Source: Geodermatophilus sp. DSM 45219 (GTDB lineage Bacteria > Actinomycetota > Actinomycetes > Mycobacteriales > Geodermatophilaceae). Taken from it: 64,000 nt of DNA. Position 1 is the stretch's first letter; each line of letters starts with the position of its first letter. The DNA lies in assembly GCF_900104025.1 (NCBI RefSeq), contig NZ_FNIQ01000007.1, forward strand, positions 1-64,000, written 5' to 3'. Both the position numbers and the translations under genes were made by a program. A model generated the notes under the pieces. The model searched no databases and was not told the DNA's origin. It worked only from the letters and a program-made list of their open reading frames with translations. This document shows positions 17,426 through 26,478 of this stretch, in pieces.

Positions 17426-19702
17426 GTGGCTTCCTCTTCGACCCTCTCCGGTGCGGGCATCGACGACGTCCTGCGGGACGGGGTGGTGCACAGCGTCTTC
17501 CAGCCCATCGTCGAGCTCGACACCGGGCGCGTGGTGGCCTACGAGGCCCTCGCCCGGGGCCCGCAGGGTCCGCTGGAGCGCCCCGACCGCCTCTTCGCCG
17601 CGGCCCGCGCGGCCGGCCGGCTCGCCGAGCTCGACGCCGCCTGCCGCAGCGCCGCGCTCACCGGCGCGGTGGAGGCCGGCCTGCAGGCGCCGCTGACCCT
17701 CTTCGTCAACGTCGAGCCCGAGGTCCTCGACCGCGCGCCGATGGAGGAGCTGCTGTCCATCGCGCAGACCGCCCCGGGTGGCCTGCGGGTGGTCCTGGAG
17801 ATCACCGAGCGCGCGCTGGCCACCCGGCCGGCCGAGCTGCTGCGCACCGTCGAGCGGGTCCGCGCCGTCGGCTGGGGCGTCGCGGTGGACGACGTCGGCG
17901 CCGAGGCGATGTCGCTGGCCTTCATGCCGCTGCTGCGCCCGGACGTGATCAAGCTGGACCTGAGCCTGGTGCAGGAGCGCCCGGGCCCGGTGATCGCCGA
18001 GATCATGAACGCGGTCAACGCGCACGCCGAGCGCACCGGCGCCGTGGTGCTCGCCGAGGGCATCGAGGACGAGGCCCACCTGCGGACGGCCCGCGCGCTC
18101 GGCGCGACGCTGGGCCAGGGGTGGTTCTTCGGCCGCCCCGGCCCCGGCCCGGTCGAGGGCGCGGTCACCGGCTCGCTGGTGCTGCCCTCGCAGCGGGCCG
18201 AGACCGTCACCCGGGACGCCGACGTCTCGCCGTTCGCCTGCCTGCCGATCGACGTCCCGCTGCGGGAGTCGCCGAAGGCGCTGCTCATCGAGCTGTCCAA
18301 GCAGCTGGAGCGCGAGGCGCTGCGGCTGGGCGAGACCGCGGTCGTGGCCGCCACCTTCCAGGAGGCCCGGCACTTCACGCCGGCCACCACGCTGCGCTAC
18401 CGCGACCTGGTCGAGCGCACCGGCTTCGTCTGCGCCCTCGGCGAGGACCTGCCGGTCGAGCCGCTGCCCGGCCTGCGCGGCGCGACGCTCGCCCCCGGCG
18501 ACCCGGTCCGCGGCGAGTGGGACGTCACCGTGCTGGGCCCGCACTTCGCCGCCGCGCTGCTGGCCCGCGACCTGGGCGACGACGGTCCCGACGCCGAGCG
18601 CCGGTTCGCCTACGCGCTGACCTACGACCGCGACACCGTCGTCCGCGCGACCGCGGCGCTGTTGGCCCGCGTCGCCCCGCGCTCGGAGCCGCTGCCGGCG
18701 CCGGCCCAGGCACCGGCCGCTCCGCCCGCTCCCGTCGTGCCCGACCCCGATCGGTTCGACGCCGGCGTGCTGATCGCCGCGACCGGCGACACGCTCGTCC
18801 AGGGCGCGCTGGCCTCGACGCCCACCGGCGTCTCGATCGTCGACATGCGCCGGCCCGACCAGCCGCTGGTGTACGTCAACCCGGCCTTCGAGAAGCTCGC
18901 CGGGCTGCCGAAGTCGGAGCTGCTGGGCCGCAACTGCCGGTTCCTGCAGGGCCCGGACACCGACCCGACCGCGGTCGCCGCCGTCCGCCGTGCGGTGGAC
19001 GCCGGCGAGGAGTGCCGCGTGACCGTCCTCAACCACCGCGGGCCGGAGAAGACGCCGTGGTGGAACGAGTTGCACCTGGCGCCGGTCGTCGGGCCCGACG
19101 GCACGGTGACCCACTACATCGGTACCCAGGTCGACGTCACCGCGCGGGTGGACGCGGAGCGCGCCCTCGTGCAGGAGCGCGACCGCACCCGCACCTACCT
19201 GGCCCGCATCGAGGAGCTGGCCTACACCGACTCGCTCACCGGCCTGCCCAACCGGCGGCGGCTGGCCGAGCAGGTCGACACCGCCATCTGGAACGCCCGG
19301 GCCCACGGTGAGGCGGTGGCGGTGCTGTTCGTCGACCTGGTCGGCTTCAAGTGCGTGAACGACCGGTTCGGGCACGCGGTGGGCGACGAGCTGCTGGTCG
19401 CCGTCGCCGACCGGCTCCGCGGCCGGCTGCGCCGCAACGACCTGCTGGCCCGCCTCGGCGGCGACGAGTTCCTCGTCGCGCTCACCGGCCTGCCCGAGGC
19501 CACCGCGGCCGCCGAGGCCCGCCGGATCGCCGGCGAGCTGGCCGAGGTGGTGGCCCGCCCCGTGTCACTGCGCGAGCAGGAGGTCACCGTGCGGGCGAGC
19601 ATCGGAGTCAGCGTCTGGCCCGAGGACGGCGCGGACTTCCCCGCGCTGCTGCACTCGGCCGACATGCGGATGTACGCCACCCGGACCGACCCGACCACCT
19701 GA
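17426..19702 (+). CDS. EAL-DICT-LOV-GGDEF protein, probable blue-light-regulated c-di-GMP enzyme
   Basis: Four domains can be read. Residues ~10-250: EAL phosphodiesterase with EALAR, LEITER, VDDVG, IKLDLS, AEGIED and GQGWFFGRP, so most metal-binding residues are present, though the DFGTGYSS loop is altered to DVGAEAMS. Residues ~265-420: DICT-like sensory domain. Residues ~460-580: PAS domain of LOV type with GRNCRFLQG, which contains the flavin-adduct cysteine, and IGTQVDVT with the flavin-contact Gln. Residues ~600-758: diguanylate cyclase with intact GGDEF. EAL at the N-terminus is the reverse of the common GGDEF-EAL order. Start: GTG 17426 has GGGAGG very close; an in-frame ATG at 17366 would add 20 residues. 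Confidence 0.9.
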   Translation: MASSSTLSGAGIDDVLRDGVVHSVFQPIVELDTGRVVAYEALARGPQGPLERPDRLFAAARAAGRLAELDAACRSAALTGAVEAGLQAPLTLFVNVEPEVLDRAPMEELLSIAQTAPGGLRVVLEITERALATRPAELLRTVERVRAVGWGVAVDDVGAEAMSLAFMPLLRPDVIKLDLSLVQERPGPVIAEIMNAVNAHAERTGAVVLAEGIEDEAHLRTARALGATLGQGWFFGRPGPGPVEGAVTGSLVLPSQRAETVTRDADVSPFACLPIDVPLRESPKALLIELSKQLEREALRLGETAVVAATFQEARHFTPATTLRYRDLVERTGFVCALGEDLPVEPLPGLRGATLAPGDPVRGEWDVTVLGPHFAAALLARDLGDDGPDAERRFAYALTYDRDTVVRATAALLARVAPRSEPLPAPAQAPAAPPAPVVPDPDRFDAGVLIAATGDTLVQGALASTPTGVSIVDMRRPDQPLVYVNPAFEKLAGLPKSELLGRNCRFLQGPDTDPTAVAAVRRAVDAGEECRVTVLNHRGPEKTPWWNELHLAPVVGPDGTVTHYIGTQVDVTARVDAERALVQERDRTRTYLARIEELAYTDSLTGLPNRRRLAEQVDTAIWNARAHGEAVAVLFVDLVGFKCVNDRFGHAVGDELLVAVADRLRGRLRRNDLLARLGGDEFLVALTGLPEATAAAEARRIAGELAEVVARPVSLREQEVTVRASIGVSVWPEDGADFPALLHSADMRMYATRTDPTT

Positions 19703-19714
19703 ACGCCGGCCCAG

Positions 19715-20503
19715 TCAGCCCCGCGCGAGCTGGGTGGCGTAGAGGCAGATCGCCGCGGCCGCGGCCAGGTTGAGGCTCTCGGCGCGCCCCCGCATCGGGA
19801 TGCGTACCCGTGCGTCGGCCACTGCGGCGAGGTCGGCGGGCACCCCGCGGGCCTCGTTGCCGAACAACCACAGCACCGGGCCGGTGAGCCGCTCGGTGAC
19901 CTCCGGGAGCGTCGCCTCGCCCCCGCCGTCGGCCGCGAACACGGTGACCCCGGCGGCCTGCAGCCGGGGCAGCAGCGCCTCGAGCGGCGTCCCGCGGACG
20001 ACGTCGACGTGGAAGAGGCTGCCGGCGCTGGCCCGCACCGCCTTGCCGCCGTAGGGGTCCGCCGAGCCGGCGCCGAACACGACCGCCCCGGCGCCGCAGG
20101 CGTCCGCGGTGCGCAGCACGGTGCCGGCGTTGCCGGGGTCGGCGAGCTCGGCCAGCGCCACGGCGAGCCGCGGCGGCGCGCCCAGCAGGACGTCGGCCGG
20201 CACGTCGCGGAGCGCGCAGACCGCGACCAGGCCCTGCGGGGTGACCGTCTCCGACAGCGTCGCCGCGGCCTTGTCGGTGACCACGCGGACCGGGACGGGC
20301 GAGCCGGTCAGCAGGTCGCGGTGCGTCTCGGCGGCGGCCTCGGTGGCGAACACCTCGCGCACCCCCGCCGGGTCGGCGAGCGCCTCGACCACGGCCTGCC
20401 GCCCCTCGGCGAGGAACAGTCCCGCGGCGTCGCGGCCGGCCCGCCGGGTCAGCTTGCGCGCGGCGACCACCCGCGCCGAGCGCTCGGTCAGCGGCTCGGT
20501 CAC
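19715..20503 (-). CDS. TrmH/SpoU-family RNA 2'-O-methyltransferase
   Basis: SAM-dependent methyltransferase with the alpha/beta knot fold, probably acting on 23S rRNA. N-terminal substrate-binding domain (~1-100), then knot motifs ALAELADPGNAGTVLRTAD, LWLFGNEARGVP and IPMRGRAESLNLAAAAAICLY. 262 aa. Related to TsnR/RlmB type enzymes; the exact nucleotide is unknown. It is the last gene downstream of infC-rpmI-rplT, an order often seen in actinobacteria, but a strong terminator stem separates it from rplT. Confidence 0.9.
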   Translation of the reverse strand: MTEPLTERSARVVAARKLTRRAGRDAAGLFLAEGRQAVVEALADPAGVREVFATEAAAETHRDLLTGSPVPVRVVTDKAAATLSETVTPQGLVAVCALRDVPADVLLGAPPRLAVALAELADPGNAGTVLRTADACGAGAVVFGAGSADPYGGKAVRASAGSLFHVDVVRGTPLEALLPRLQAAGVTVFAADGGGEATLPEVTERLTGPVLWLFGNEARGVPADLAAVADARVRIPMRGRAESLNLAAAAAICLYATQLARG

Positions 20504-20521
20504 CGTTCGTCGTCCTCCCGC

Positions 20522-20577
20522 GAGATCTGCACAGTGGTGGTCATCCGGCTCCCGATGGCCGCGAGTGTGCAGATCTC
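20522..20577. repeat. long inverted repeat (family D, single copy here)
   Basis: Perfect 12-base arms GAGATCTGCACA (20522-20533) and TGTGCAGATCTC (20566-20577), with an inner partial stem (GGTCATC with GATGGCC). It sits between the rplT terminator and the rRNA methyltransferase start, so it is transcribed toward that gene. No second copy was found in the window. Confidence 0.6.
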
Positions 20578-20595
20578 ACGGCCCGCACACACGGC

Positions 20596-20641
20596 GACGC
20601 CGCCGGCGCCGGCCCGTCGAGGGGTCGGCGCCGGCGGCGTC
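20596..20641 (-). terminator. terminator of the infC-rpmI-rplT operon
   Basis: Very strong stem of about 20 bases: GACGCCGCCGGCGCCGG-CC (20596-20615) with its complement at 20622-20641, loop of 6 bases, 15 bases downstream of the rplT stop. Confidence 0.7.
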
Positions 20642-20655
20642 AGCGGTGCGTTCGC

Positions 20656-21045
20656 TCAGGCGGCCTGGGTGCCGGTCGCCTCGGGGTTCGCGGCGAGCGC
20701 GGCGCGGGCGGTCTCCACCAGCGCGGCGAAGGCGGCCGGCTCGTTGACGGCCAGCTCGGCCAGCACGCGGCGGTCGAGCTCGATGCCGGCGAGCTTGAGG
20801 CCCTGCATGAACCGGTTGTAGGTCATGTCGTTCTGGCGGGCCGCGGCGTTGATGCGGGTGATCCACAGCTTGCGGAAGTCACCCTTGCGCACCTTGCGGT
20901 CGCGGTACTGGTAGGTCGCCGAGTGGAGGATCTGCTCCTTGGCCTTGCGGTACAGCCGGGACCGCTGGCCCCGGTAGCCGCTGGCCGCCTCGAGGGTCGT
21001 CCGGCGCTTCTTCTGGGCGTTGACCGCCCGCTTCACGCGTGCCAC
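20656..21045 (-). CDS. rplT: 50S ribosomal protein L20
   Basis: Binds 23S rRNA early in large-subunit assembly. Highly conserved N-terminus [15 protein letters not shown] and [16 protein letters not shown]. 129 aa, with a slightly extended Ala-rich C-terminus. Follows rpmI by about 30 bases in the infC operon. Confidence 0.98.
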   Translation of the reverse strand: MARVKRAVNAQKKRRTTLEAASGYRGQRSRLYRKAKEQILHSATYQYRDRKVRKGDFRKLWITRINAAARQNDMTYNRFMQGLKLAGIELDRRVLAELAVNEPAAFAALVETARAALAANPEATGTQAA

Positions 21046-21075
21046 GGAAGGGCTCCTTCTCGTCTAGGGGGGCGC

Positions 21076-21270
21076 TCAGAGCCCGAGCAGCTTCTTGAGG
21101 TTCTTGGTGTCGGCCGGGGAGATGACCTGGTCCTGGTCGAGCCGGCGCTTGCGACGCGAGGACTTGTGCTCGAACTTGTGCTGGTTGTTGGCCTGCTCGC
21201 GCATGAGCTTCCCGCTGCCCGTCACGCGCACTCGCTTCACGGTGCCCTTGTGCGTCTTCTGCTTCGGCAT
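21076..21270 (-). CDS. rpmI: 50S ribosomal protein L35
   Basis: Small basic ribosomal protein, 64 aa, starting MPKQKTHKG at the ATG at 21270; an open frame continues 13 codons upstream but is not conserved. Contains the L35 core HKFEHKSSRRKRRLD. Second gene of the infC operon. Confidence 0.97.
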   Translation of the reverse strand: MPKQKTHKGTVKRVRVTGSGKLMREQANNQHKFEHKSSRRKRRLDQDQVISPADTKNLKKLLGL

Positions 21271-21393
21271 GTCCTCGGTCCTCGTTCGTGTGTGGCGGCG
21301 CCGTGGCACGTCGACGTCGCGGCAGCCCGGGAGCTGCCGCGGCGTCCACCGGTTCCGGCGCCGGTGCGTCTGGTGGTGCGGTCCTGCGGCCGG

Positions 21394-21975
21394 TCAGGCC
21401 TGCGGACCCTGCCCCTCGGCGGCCTTCTCGGCCTTCGCGGAGCGGCGGGCCGCGTCGGTCGCGGCCTGGTTCCGGTGCGGGGCGATCACCATGACCATGT
21501 TGCGGCCGTCCTGCTTCGGGTTGGACTCCACGACGCCGAGCTCGGCGACGTCGGCGGCCAACCGCTGGAGCAGCCGGTAGCCCATCTCCGGACGGGACTG
21601 CTCGCGGCCGCGGAACATCACGGTGATCTTGACCTTGTCGCCGCCTCGCAGGAAGCGCTCGACGTGGCCCTTTTTGGTCTCGTAGTCGTGCGGGTCGATC
21701 TTCAGGCGCAGCCGCATCTCCTTGATGACGGTGAGCGCCTGGTTCCGCCGGGCCTCGCGGGCCTTCTGGGCGGACTCGTACTTGAACTTCCCGTAGTCCA
21801 TGAGCTTGGCGACCGGTGGCTTGGCCATGGGCGCGACCTCGACCAGGTCGAGCTCGGAGTCCTGGGCCAGGCGCAGCGCCTCGCCGATCGACACGACGCC
21901 GACCTGCTCGCCCTCGGGGCCGACCAGGCGGACCTCGGGGACGCGGATGCGGTCGTTGATGCGGGGCTCGGTGAT
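21394..21975 (-). CDS. infC: translation initiation factor IF-3, probable ATC start
   Basis: Binds the 30S subunit and checks the start codon and initiator tRNA. N-terminal domain [16 protein letters not shown], then a basic linker and the C-terminal domain with [17 protein letters not shown] and [14 protein letters not shown]. The first codon consistent with homologues is ATC at 21975-21973 (ITEPRIND), 5 bases after a GGAG-type ribosome site; no ATG or GTG fits. IF-3 genes are known for using rare start codons (AUU in E. coli), which allows autoregulation because IF-3 itself rejects such starts. 193 aa. Confidence 0.95.
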   Translation of the reverse strand: MTEPRINDRIRVPEVRLVGPEGEQVGVVSIGEALRLAQDSELDLVEVAPMAKPPVAKLMDYGKFKYESAQKAREARRNQALTVIKEMRLRLKIDPHDYETKKGHVERFLRGGDKVKITVMFRGREQSRPEMGYRLLQRLAADVAELGVVESNPKQDGRNMVMVIAPHRNQAATDAARRSAKAEKAAEGQGPQA

Positions 21976-22037
21976 GGCCTCTCCTCTGCTGCTGCATGGG
22001 GAGGGCTCGCTCGGCCACCGGATGCCGACGTGAGAGA

Positions 22038-22064
22038 GGCCCCACGAGCAGTGCTCGTGGGGCC
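22038..22064 (-). promoter_or_regulatory. hairpin in the infC leader (attenuator candidate)
   Basis: Perfect 13-base inverted repeat GGCCCCACGAGCA (22038-22050) and TGCTCGTGGGGCC (22052-22064), about 65 bases before the infC start and ~180 bases after the likely promoter. A strong stem in a leader of roughly 270 bases suggests transcription or translation control, as known for infC-rpmI-rplT leaders in other bacteria; the mechanism here is unknown. Confidence 0.5.
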
Positions 22065-22250
22065 CACTCGCCGGGGTGCACCGAGCCCGGAAGCTCGTGC
22101 ACGCCGCGGGCCCGGCCGGGGCCGGGCTCCGCGATCCGGGGACCTGGACGCCTCGACGGCGCCAGGTGGGAGCGGGCTCCTCTTGGTCGAGCGGCCCGGG
22201 GCAGGGCCGCTCAGTGGTTCGCGCGCCTCGTGTAGCGGGGAGGCACGCTG

Positions 22251-22279
22251 ATACTACAGCGTCACGGGGACGGCGGTCA
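22251..22279 (-). promoter_or_regulatory. infC operon promoter
   Basis: On the minus strand: -35 TGACCG (22274-22279), 17-base spacer, -10 TAGTAT (22251-22256). It lies right after the family C element that ends the PH-domain gene. Confidence 0.5.
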
Positions 22280-22303
22280 TTCCCGGTGGTGACCGCCTGG
22301 AAC

Positions 22304-22359
22304 GGCCACCCTCCAGGGACCCGCGCCGAGCGTGCGAGACGTGGGGGGAAGGGTGGTCC
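22304..22359 (-). repeat. family C stop-codon-anchored hairpin, copy C5
   Basis: Begins 4 bases after the TGA of the PH-domain gene. Outer stem GGACCACCCT with AGGGTGGCC (one bulged base) is different in sequence from copies C1/C2 (GGCCCCGTCC with GGACGGGGCC) yet still pairs, while the loop keeps the family core CTCGCACGCTCGGCGCGGG. This change with preserved pairing supports an RNA structure, most likely a terminator. Confidence 0.65.
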
Positions 22360-22363
22360 TCCT

Positions 22364-22858
22364 TCAGTCGTCGTAGAGCAGCGGCGGACGTGGCGGAGGC
22401 GGCGGCTGGGACGCCCGGGCCGCGGCCAGCAGCGCCCGCAGCCCCTCGACGGCCTCGACGGCGCGGTCGCCGTCGGCACCCTGGATCGCCAGCAGGGCGA
22501 ACTCGTCGTCGTTGGTGAGCAGCAGCGTGGCCCAGCGGAACCGGCGGTCGAAGCGGATCGCCTGCACCGCGGTCCAGGGCACGGTGCGCTCGCCGGCCAG
22601 GTTGCGCACCCGGACGCCGGTCGCGTCGGCGTCCACCCGCGGTCGGCCCAGGGCCAGCAGGCCCGCGCCCAGCACCAGCCCGAGGCCCACGATGGCGACC
22701 TGGTCCGCGGTGGTGAAGCGCGCCACGCCGGTCGCGTTCTCCTGCAGCGTCACCCCGACGTAGGTCAGGACGGTGACGACGACGAGAGCCGCTCCCGCGC
22801 ACAGCAGCCGCCATCGGCGCGGCACGGCGGAGACGGCGGTCGGCGCGGTGGCTGGCAC
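22364..22858 (-). CDS. membrane protein with PH-like domain
   Basis: Two transmembrane helices (about residues 18-38 and 52-72 from this start) followed by a bacterial PH-type domain: [21 protein letters not shown], then [18 protein letters not shown], a pattern seen in small actinobacterial membrane proteins of this kind. I chose the GTG at 22858, with GGGAGG 8 bases upstream, giving 164 aa; a GTG at 22897 lacks a ribosome site. The C-terminus is Pro-rich ([12 protein letters not shown]). Function unknown. Confidence 0.75.
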   Translation of the reverse strand: MPATAPTAVSAVPRRWRLLCAGAALVVVTVLTYVGVTLQENATGVARFTTADQVAIVGLGLVLGAGLLALGRPRVDADATGVRVRNLAGERTVPWTAVQAIRFDRRFRWATLLLTNDDEFALLAIQGADGDRAVEAVEGLRALLAAARASQPPPPPRPPLLYDD

Positions 22859-23007
22859 GCGCCCATCCTCCCAGGCCGGGGCCGGGCGCCGGGCCACCCC
22901 GCGGTGCAGGCCCGCGGGTCGGGGTCTCCCACCGGGCTAGGCTGACCGCGGCGCTGCCGCCCCGTCCAACTACGGCGGAGGTCGCAGCCGACCGCCGAGA
23001 GGTGCCC

Positions 23008-23757
23008 GTGCGCCACGACCACCAGGGCTCGGAGCGCCCACGTCACGACCTCCCCCTCGCCGACGAGCTGTCGGCCGTCTCCGCCCGCGTGGCCGGGCTG
23101 CTGCTCTCCGAGGAGACGGTGGACACCGCGCTCGGCCTGGTCAGCTCGCTGGCCCTGGACGCCGTCCCGGGGGCGGTGGGCGCGGGTGTCTCCATCGTCG
23201 ACGAGCGCGGCCGCCGCAGCTCCGGCTCCACCGACGCCCGGGTGCAGCGCGCCGACGCCCTGCAGTACGAGCTCGGCGAGGGGCCCTGCCTGGCCGCGGC
23301 GGCGGGACGCCGGATGGTCCGCGTCGACGACCTGCCCACCGACCGCCGGTGGCCGCGGTGGGCGTCGGCGGTGACCCCGCTGGGCCTGCGGGCGGCGATG
23401 AGCGTGCCGCTGGTCGCCGGTGACGCCTCGCTCGGTGCGCTCAAGGTGTACGCGGAACGGCCGGGGTCCTTCGACGTCTCCGCCGAGAGGCGGCTGACGC
23501 TGTCCGCGGCGCAGGCGGCGATCCTCGCGGCGAACGTGCAGACCCGGGAACGCGCCCGGCGGCTCACCGAGGGGCTGCGGCAGGCGGTCCGGGAGCGGGA
23601 CGTGGTGAGCACCGCGAAGGGGGTCGTCATGGCCCAGCACGGGGTGCCGGAGGACGTGGCCTTCGGCATCCTCGTGTCCCGCGCGGGCGAGGAGGGCGCC
23701 GCGCTGGCCGACGTCGCCCGGACGGTGGTGGAGTCCGCCGTCCGCCGGCGACGGTGA
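23008..23757 (+). CDS. GAF-ANTAR regulator
   Basis: N-terminal GAF sensor domain (~20-165; LGEGPCLAAAAGRRMVRVDD is typical of ANTAR-linked GAFs) and a C-terminal ANTAR RNA-binding helix bundle (~180-245; VVSTAKGVVMAQHGVPEDVAFGILVSRA). ANTAR proteins bind paired hairpins in mRNA leaders and act as antiterminators. The GTG at 23008 has GAGG 5 bases upstream; another in-frame GTG at 23002 is less well placed. The stop overlaps the start of the next gene, a PP2C phosphatase, so the two are coupled. Confidence 0.9.
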   Translation: MRHDHQGSERPRHDLPLADELSAVSARVAGLLLSEETVDTALGLVSSLALDAVPGAVGAGVSIVDERGRRSSGSTDARVQRADALQYELGEGPCLAAAAGRRMVRVDDLPTDRRWPRWASAVTPLGLRAAMSVPLVAGDASLGALKVYAERPGSFDVSAERRLTLSAAQAAILAANVQTRERARRLTEGLRQAVRERDVVSTAKGVVMAQHGVPEDVAFGILVSRAGEEGAALADVARTVVESAVRRRR

Positions 23758-25232
23758 CCCGCCGCCCCGGGCCGGGCGCGCCCGAGGACCCCTCCGAGGA
23801 GGAGCGCCGCCACGCCTTGCGGTCGGCCCTCGAGGCCGCCGACCTGACCCTGGACCAGTTGTGGACGCGGTACTTCGCGATCGGCGGTCACGCAGACCTG
23901 TTCGAGGTGGAGGGCCACCTGCAGGGACTCCTGTCGCTGCCGCCCGCGGAGGTCAACGTCCTGGCCCACGCCCTCAACGAGCGGCTCGACGAGCTGGTGA
24001 CCCAGCACCGGGTCCCCTACCTCCCACCGGTGCGCCGGGGCCGGACCCGCGGGCCGTTCGCCACCCTGCTGCGCCTGGTCGAGACGGCGCACCTCGCGCC
24101 CCCCGACCGGCTGCCCGCCCTGGTCGGCGAGGCCGGCGCGGCCCTGGGGGTGGAGGTGACGGTCCACGTCGCCGACCACGAGCAGCGCCGGCTGTGGCCG
24201 CTGCGGCCGGCCGGTCCCGGCTCCCCCGACTCGCTGCCCATCGACGGCTCCCTGCCCGGCCGGGTCTTCCAGTCGGTCCGGCTGCTGCCGTCCGACGCCG
24301 ACGGCGTGCGCCGGCTGTGGCTCCCGCTGCTCGACGGCTCGGACCGGATCGGGGTCCTCGAGGTGCGGGTCGGCACGGAGTCGGAGCTCTACGACCCCGG
24401 CTTGCGGGAGGAGTGCCGCTGGCTGGCGGAGCTGGTCGGCTCGCTGCTGGCGTCGATGGGCCAGTACGGCGACGGGCTGGAGCGGCCCCGCCGTACCCGG
24501 CCCCGCACCGCCTCCGCCGAGCTGCTGTGGCAGCTGCTGCCGCCGCTGACGGCCGGCAGCGGGACCTTCGTGCTCTCCGGGGTGCTGGAGCCGGCCTACG
24601 AGGCGGGCGGGGACGCCTTCGACTACTCGCTGTCCGACACCACCGTCTCCCTGGCCGCCTTCGACGCGATGGGGCACGGCCTGGCCGCTGCCCTCCTCGC
24701 CGCCGCCGCGGTGTCGGCCTACCGCAGCGCCCGCCGCGACGGCCGCGGCGTCTATGACCAGGCGCGGGCGATCGACGAGGTGGTGGCGGACACCTTCCCC
24801 GGCAGCGCGTTCGTCACCGGGGTGCTCGCCGAGCTCGACGTCCCCAGTGGCCGGCTGCGCTACGTCAACGCCGGGCACCCGACGCCCTACCTGCTGCGCG
24901 GTGGGAAGGTCGTGAAGTCGCTGGCCGGCGGACGGCGCCGGCCCTTCGGGCTGGGCACCGGCGTCCTCACCGTGGCCGAGGAGGCACTGCAGCCCGGCGA
25001 CTGGCTGGCGGTGCACACCGACGGCGTCACCGAGGCCCGGGACGCCACCGGCGCCTGGTTCGGCGAGGAACGGCTGGTCGACCTGCTCACCCGCGAGGTC
25101 GCCGGCGGTCAGACCCCACCGGAGACGGCCCGCCGGCTGATGCACGCGGTGCTGGACCACCAGGACGGACTGCTGCAGGACGACGCCAGCGTGCTGCTCG
25201 CGCGCTGGGCGCCGGAGCCGCGCGGACTGTGA
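23754..25232 (+). CDS. GAF-PP2C (SpoIIE-type) serine phosphatase
   Basis: Protein phosphatase of the PPM/SpoIIE type, as used to dephosphorylate anti-sigma antagonists in stress signalling. An N-terminal region (~1-100) of unknown kind, a GAF-like domain (~105-230), and the phosphatase domain (~260-485) with metal-binding AGGDAFDYS, DAMGHG, TDGVTEARD and DDASVLL. GTG start overlaps the GAF-ANTAR stop. 492 aa. Its partners (STAS anti-antagonist, kinase) are not adjacent. Confidence 0.9.
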   Translation: MTRRPGPGAPEDPSEEERRHALRSALEAADLTLDQLWTRYFAIGGHADLFEVEGHLQGLLSLPPAEVNVLAHALNERLDELVTQHRVPYLPPVRRGRTRGPFATLLRLVETAHLAPPDRLPALVGEAGAALGVEVTVHVADHEQRRLWPLRPAGPGSPDSLPIDGSLPGRVFQSVRLLPSDADGVRRLWLPLLDGSDRIGVLEVRVGTESELYDPGLREECRWLAELVGSLLASMGQYGDGLERPRRTRPRTASAELLWQLLPPLTAGSGTFVLSGVLEPAYEAGGDAFDYSLSDTTVSLAAFDAMGHGLAAALLAAAAVSAYRSARRDGRGVYDQARAIDEVVADTFPGSAFVTGVLAELDVPSGRLRYVNAGHPTPYLLRGGKVVKSLAGGRRRPFGLGTGVLTVAEEALQPGDWLAVHTDGVTEARDATGAWFGEERLVDLLTREVAGGQTPPETARRLMHAVLDHQDGLLQDDASVLLARWAPEPRGL

Positions 25233-25328
25233 GCCGGCCGACCCGCGCAGGACACACGGGCGCAACGGGGAGGACGCACCATGGTCCTGCGCCCCGAGTC
25301 CAGGGTGCGCCGTCGAGGAGGGGGACCC

Positions 25329-26459
25329 GTGACCGAAGCCCTGCCCGAGGCCCCGCCCGGCAGTGAGGGGCCGCTGCCCCTGGCCGGCTACACCGTCGCG
25401 GTGACCGCCGCCCGGCGCCGCGAGGAGCTGGGCGCGCTGCTGGCCCGCCGCGGCGCGCGGGTCGTCCACGCCCCGGCCATCCGGATCGTGCCGCTGGCCG
25501 ACGACGCCGAGCTGGTCGCCGCCACCCGCGCCGTCCTGGCCGCGCCGGTGGACCTGGTCGTCGCCACCACCGGCGTCGGCTTCCGCGGGTGGCTGGAGGC
25601 CGCCGACGCGTGGGACCTGCCGCTGGTCGACCACCTGCGCGGCGCCCGGGTGCTGGCGCGCGGCCCCAAGGCGCGCGGCGCGATCCGCGGCGGCGGGCTG
25701 GTCGACGCGTGGTCGCCGGCGTCGGAGTCGTCGGCCGAGGTGCTCGAGCACCTGCTGTCGGGGGCCGAGGGCCCGCTGCAGGGACGCCGCATCGCCGTCC
25801 AGCTGCACGGCGACCCGCTGCCGGACTTCGTCGCGGCACTGCGGGCGACCGGGGCCGACGTGGTGACCGTGCCGGTGTACCGCTGGGTGCTGCCGGAGGA
25901 CGTCGAGCCGGTGCGCCGGCTGGTGCGCTCGGTGGTCGCCGGGACCGTCGACGCGGTCACCTTCACCAGCGCCCCCGCGGCGGCGAGCCTGCTGGCGGTG
26001 GCCGACGAGCTGGGCCGGCGGGCGGAGCTGGTCGCCGCGCTCACCGGCGGCGTCCTGCCGGTGGCGGTGGGCCCGGTGACCGCCGGCCCGCTCACCGCCG
26101 CGGGGATCGACGCGGTGCAGCCCGAGCGCGCCCGGCTGGGCGCCCTGGCCCGCGAGGTGGTGGCCCGGCTGCCCGAGCGCGACCCGGTCCTGCGCGTCGG
26201 GGAGCAGGAGCTGCAGGTGCGCGGGCACGCCGCCCTGCTGGACGGGCGCGTGGTCGAGCTGGCGCCCGGGCCGATGGCGGTGCTGCGGGCGCTGGCGGCC
26301 CGGCCGGGCACCGTCGTCCCCAAGGCCGACCTCGTGGCCGGCCTCCCCGGCGGCGGGGACGGGCACGCCGTCGAGATGGCCGTGACCCGGCTGCGGGCGG
26401 CGCTCGGGCCCGGTGTCGTGGAGACCGTGGTGAAGCGCGGCTACCGATTGGCGGTGTGA
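25329..26459 (+). CDS. nnaR: uroporphyrinogen-III synthase-like nitrate assimilation regulator NnaR
   Basis: Residues ~15-270 have the HemD fold (TSAPAAASLL, VAVGPVTAGPL), and residues ~280-376 an OmpR-type winged helix (VVELAPGPMAVLRALA and VVETVVKRGYRLAV). This two-part layout is NnaR, which in Streptomyces and mycobacteria activates nitrate/nitrite genes together with GlnR. The nearby narK and the nas-nir operon fit this role. I chose the GTG at 25329 (GGAGGGGG 4 bases upstream, 376 aa) over an ATG at 25281. Whether the HemD half still acts as an enzyme cannot be judged by eye. Confidence 0.9.
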   Translation: MTEALPEAPPGSEGPLPLAGYTVAVTAARRREELGALLARRGARVVHAPAIRIVPLADDAELVAATRAVLAAPVDLVVATTGVGFRGWLEAADAWDLPLVDHLRGARVLARGPKARGAIRGGGLVDAWSPASESSAEVLEHLLSGAEGPLQGRRIAVQLHGDPLPDFVAALRATGADVVTVPVYRWVLPEDVEPVRRLVRSVVAGTVDAVTFTSAPAAASLLAVADELGRRAELVAALTGGVLPVAVGPVTAGPLTAAGIDAVQPERARLGALAREVVARLPERDPVLRVGEQELQVRGHAALLDGRVVELAPGPMAVLRALAARPGTVVPKADLVAGLPGGGDGHAVEMAVTRLRAALGPGVVETVVKRGYRLAV

Positions 26460-26478
26460 TCCCACCCTCCGCCGCAGT

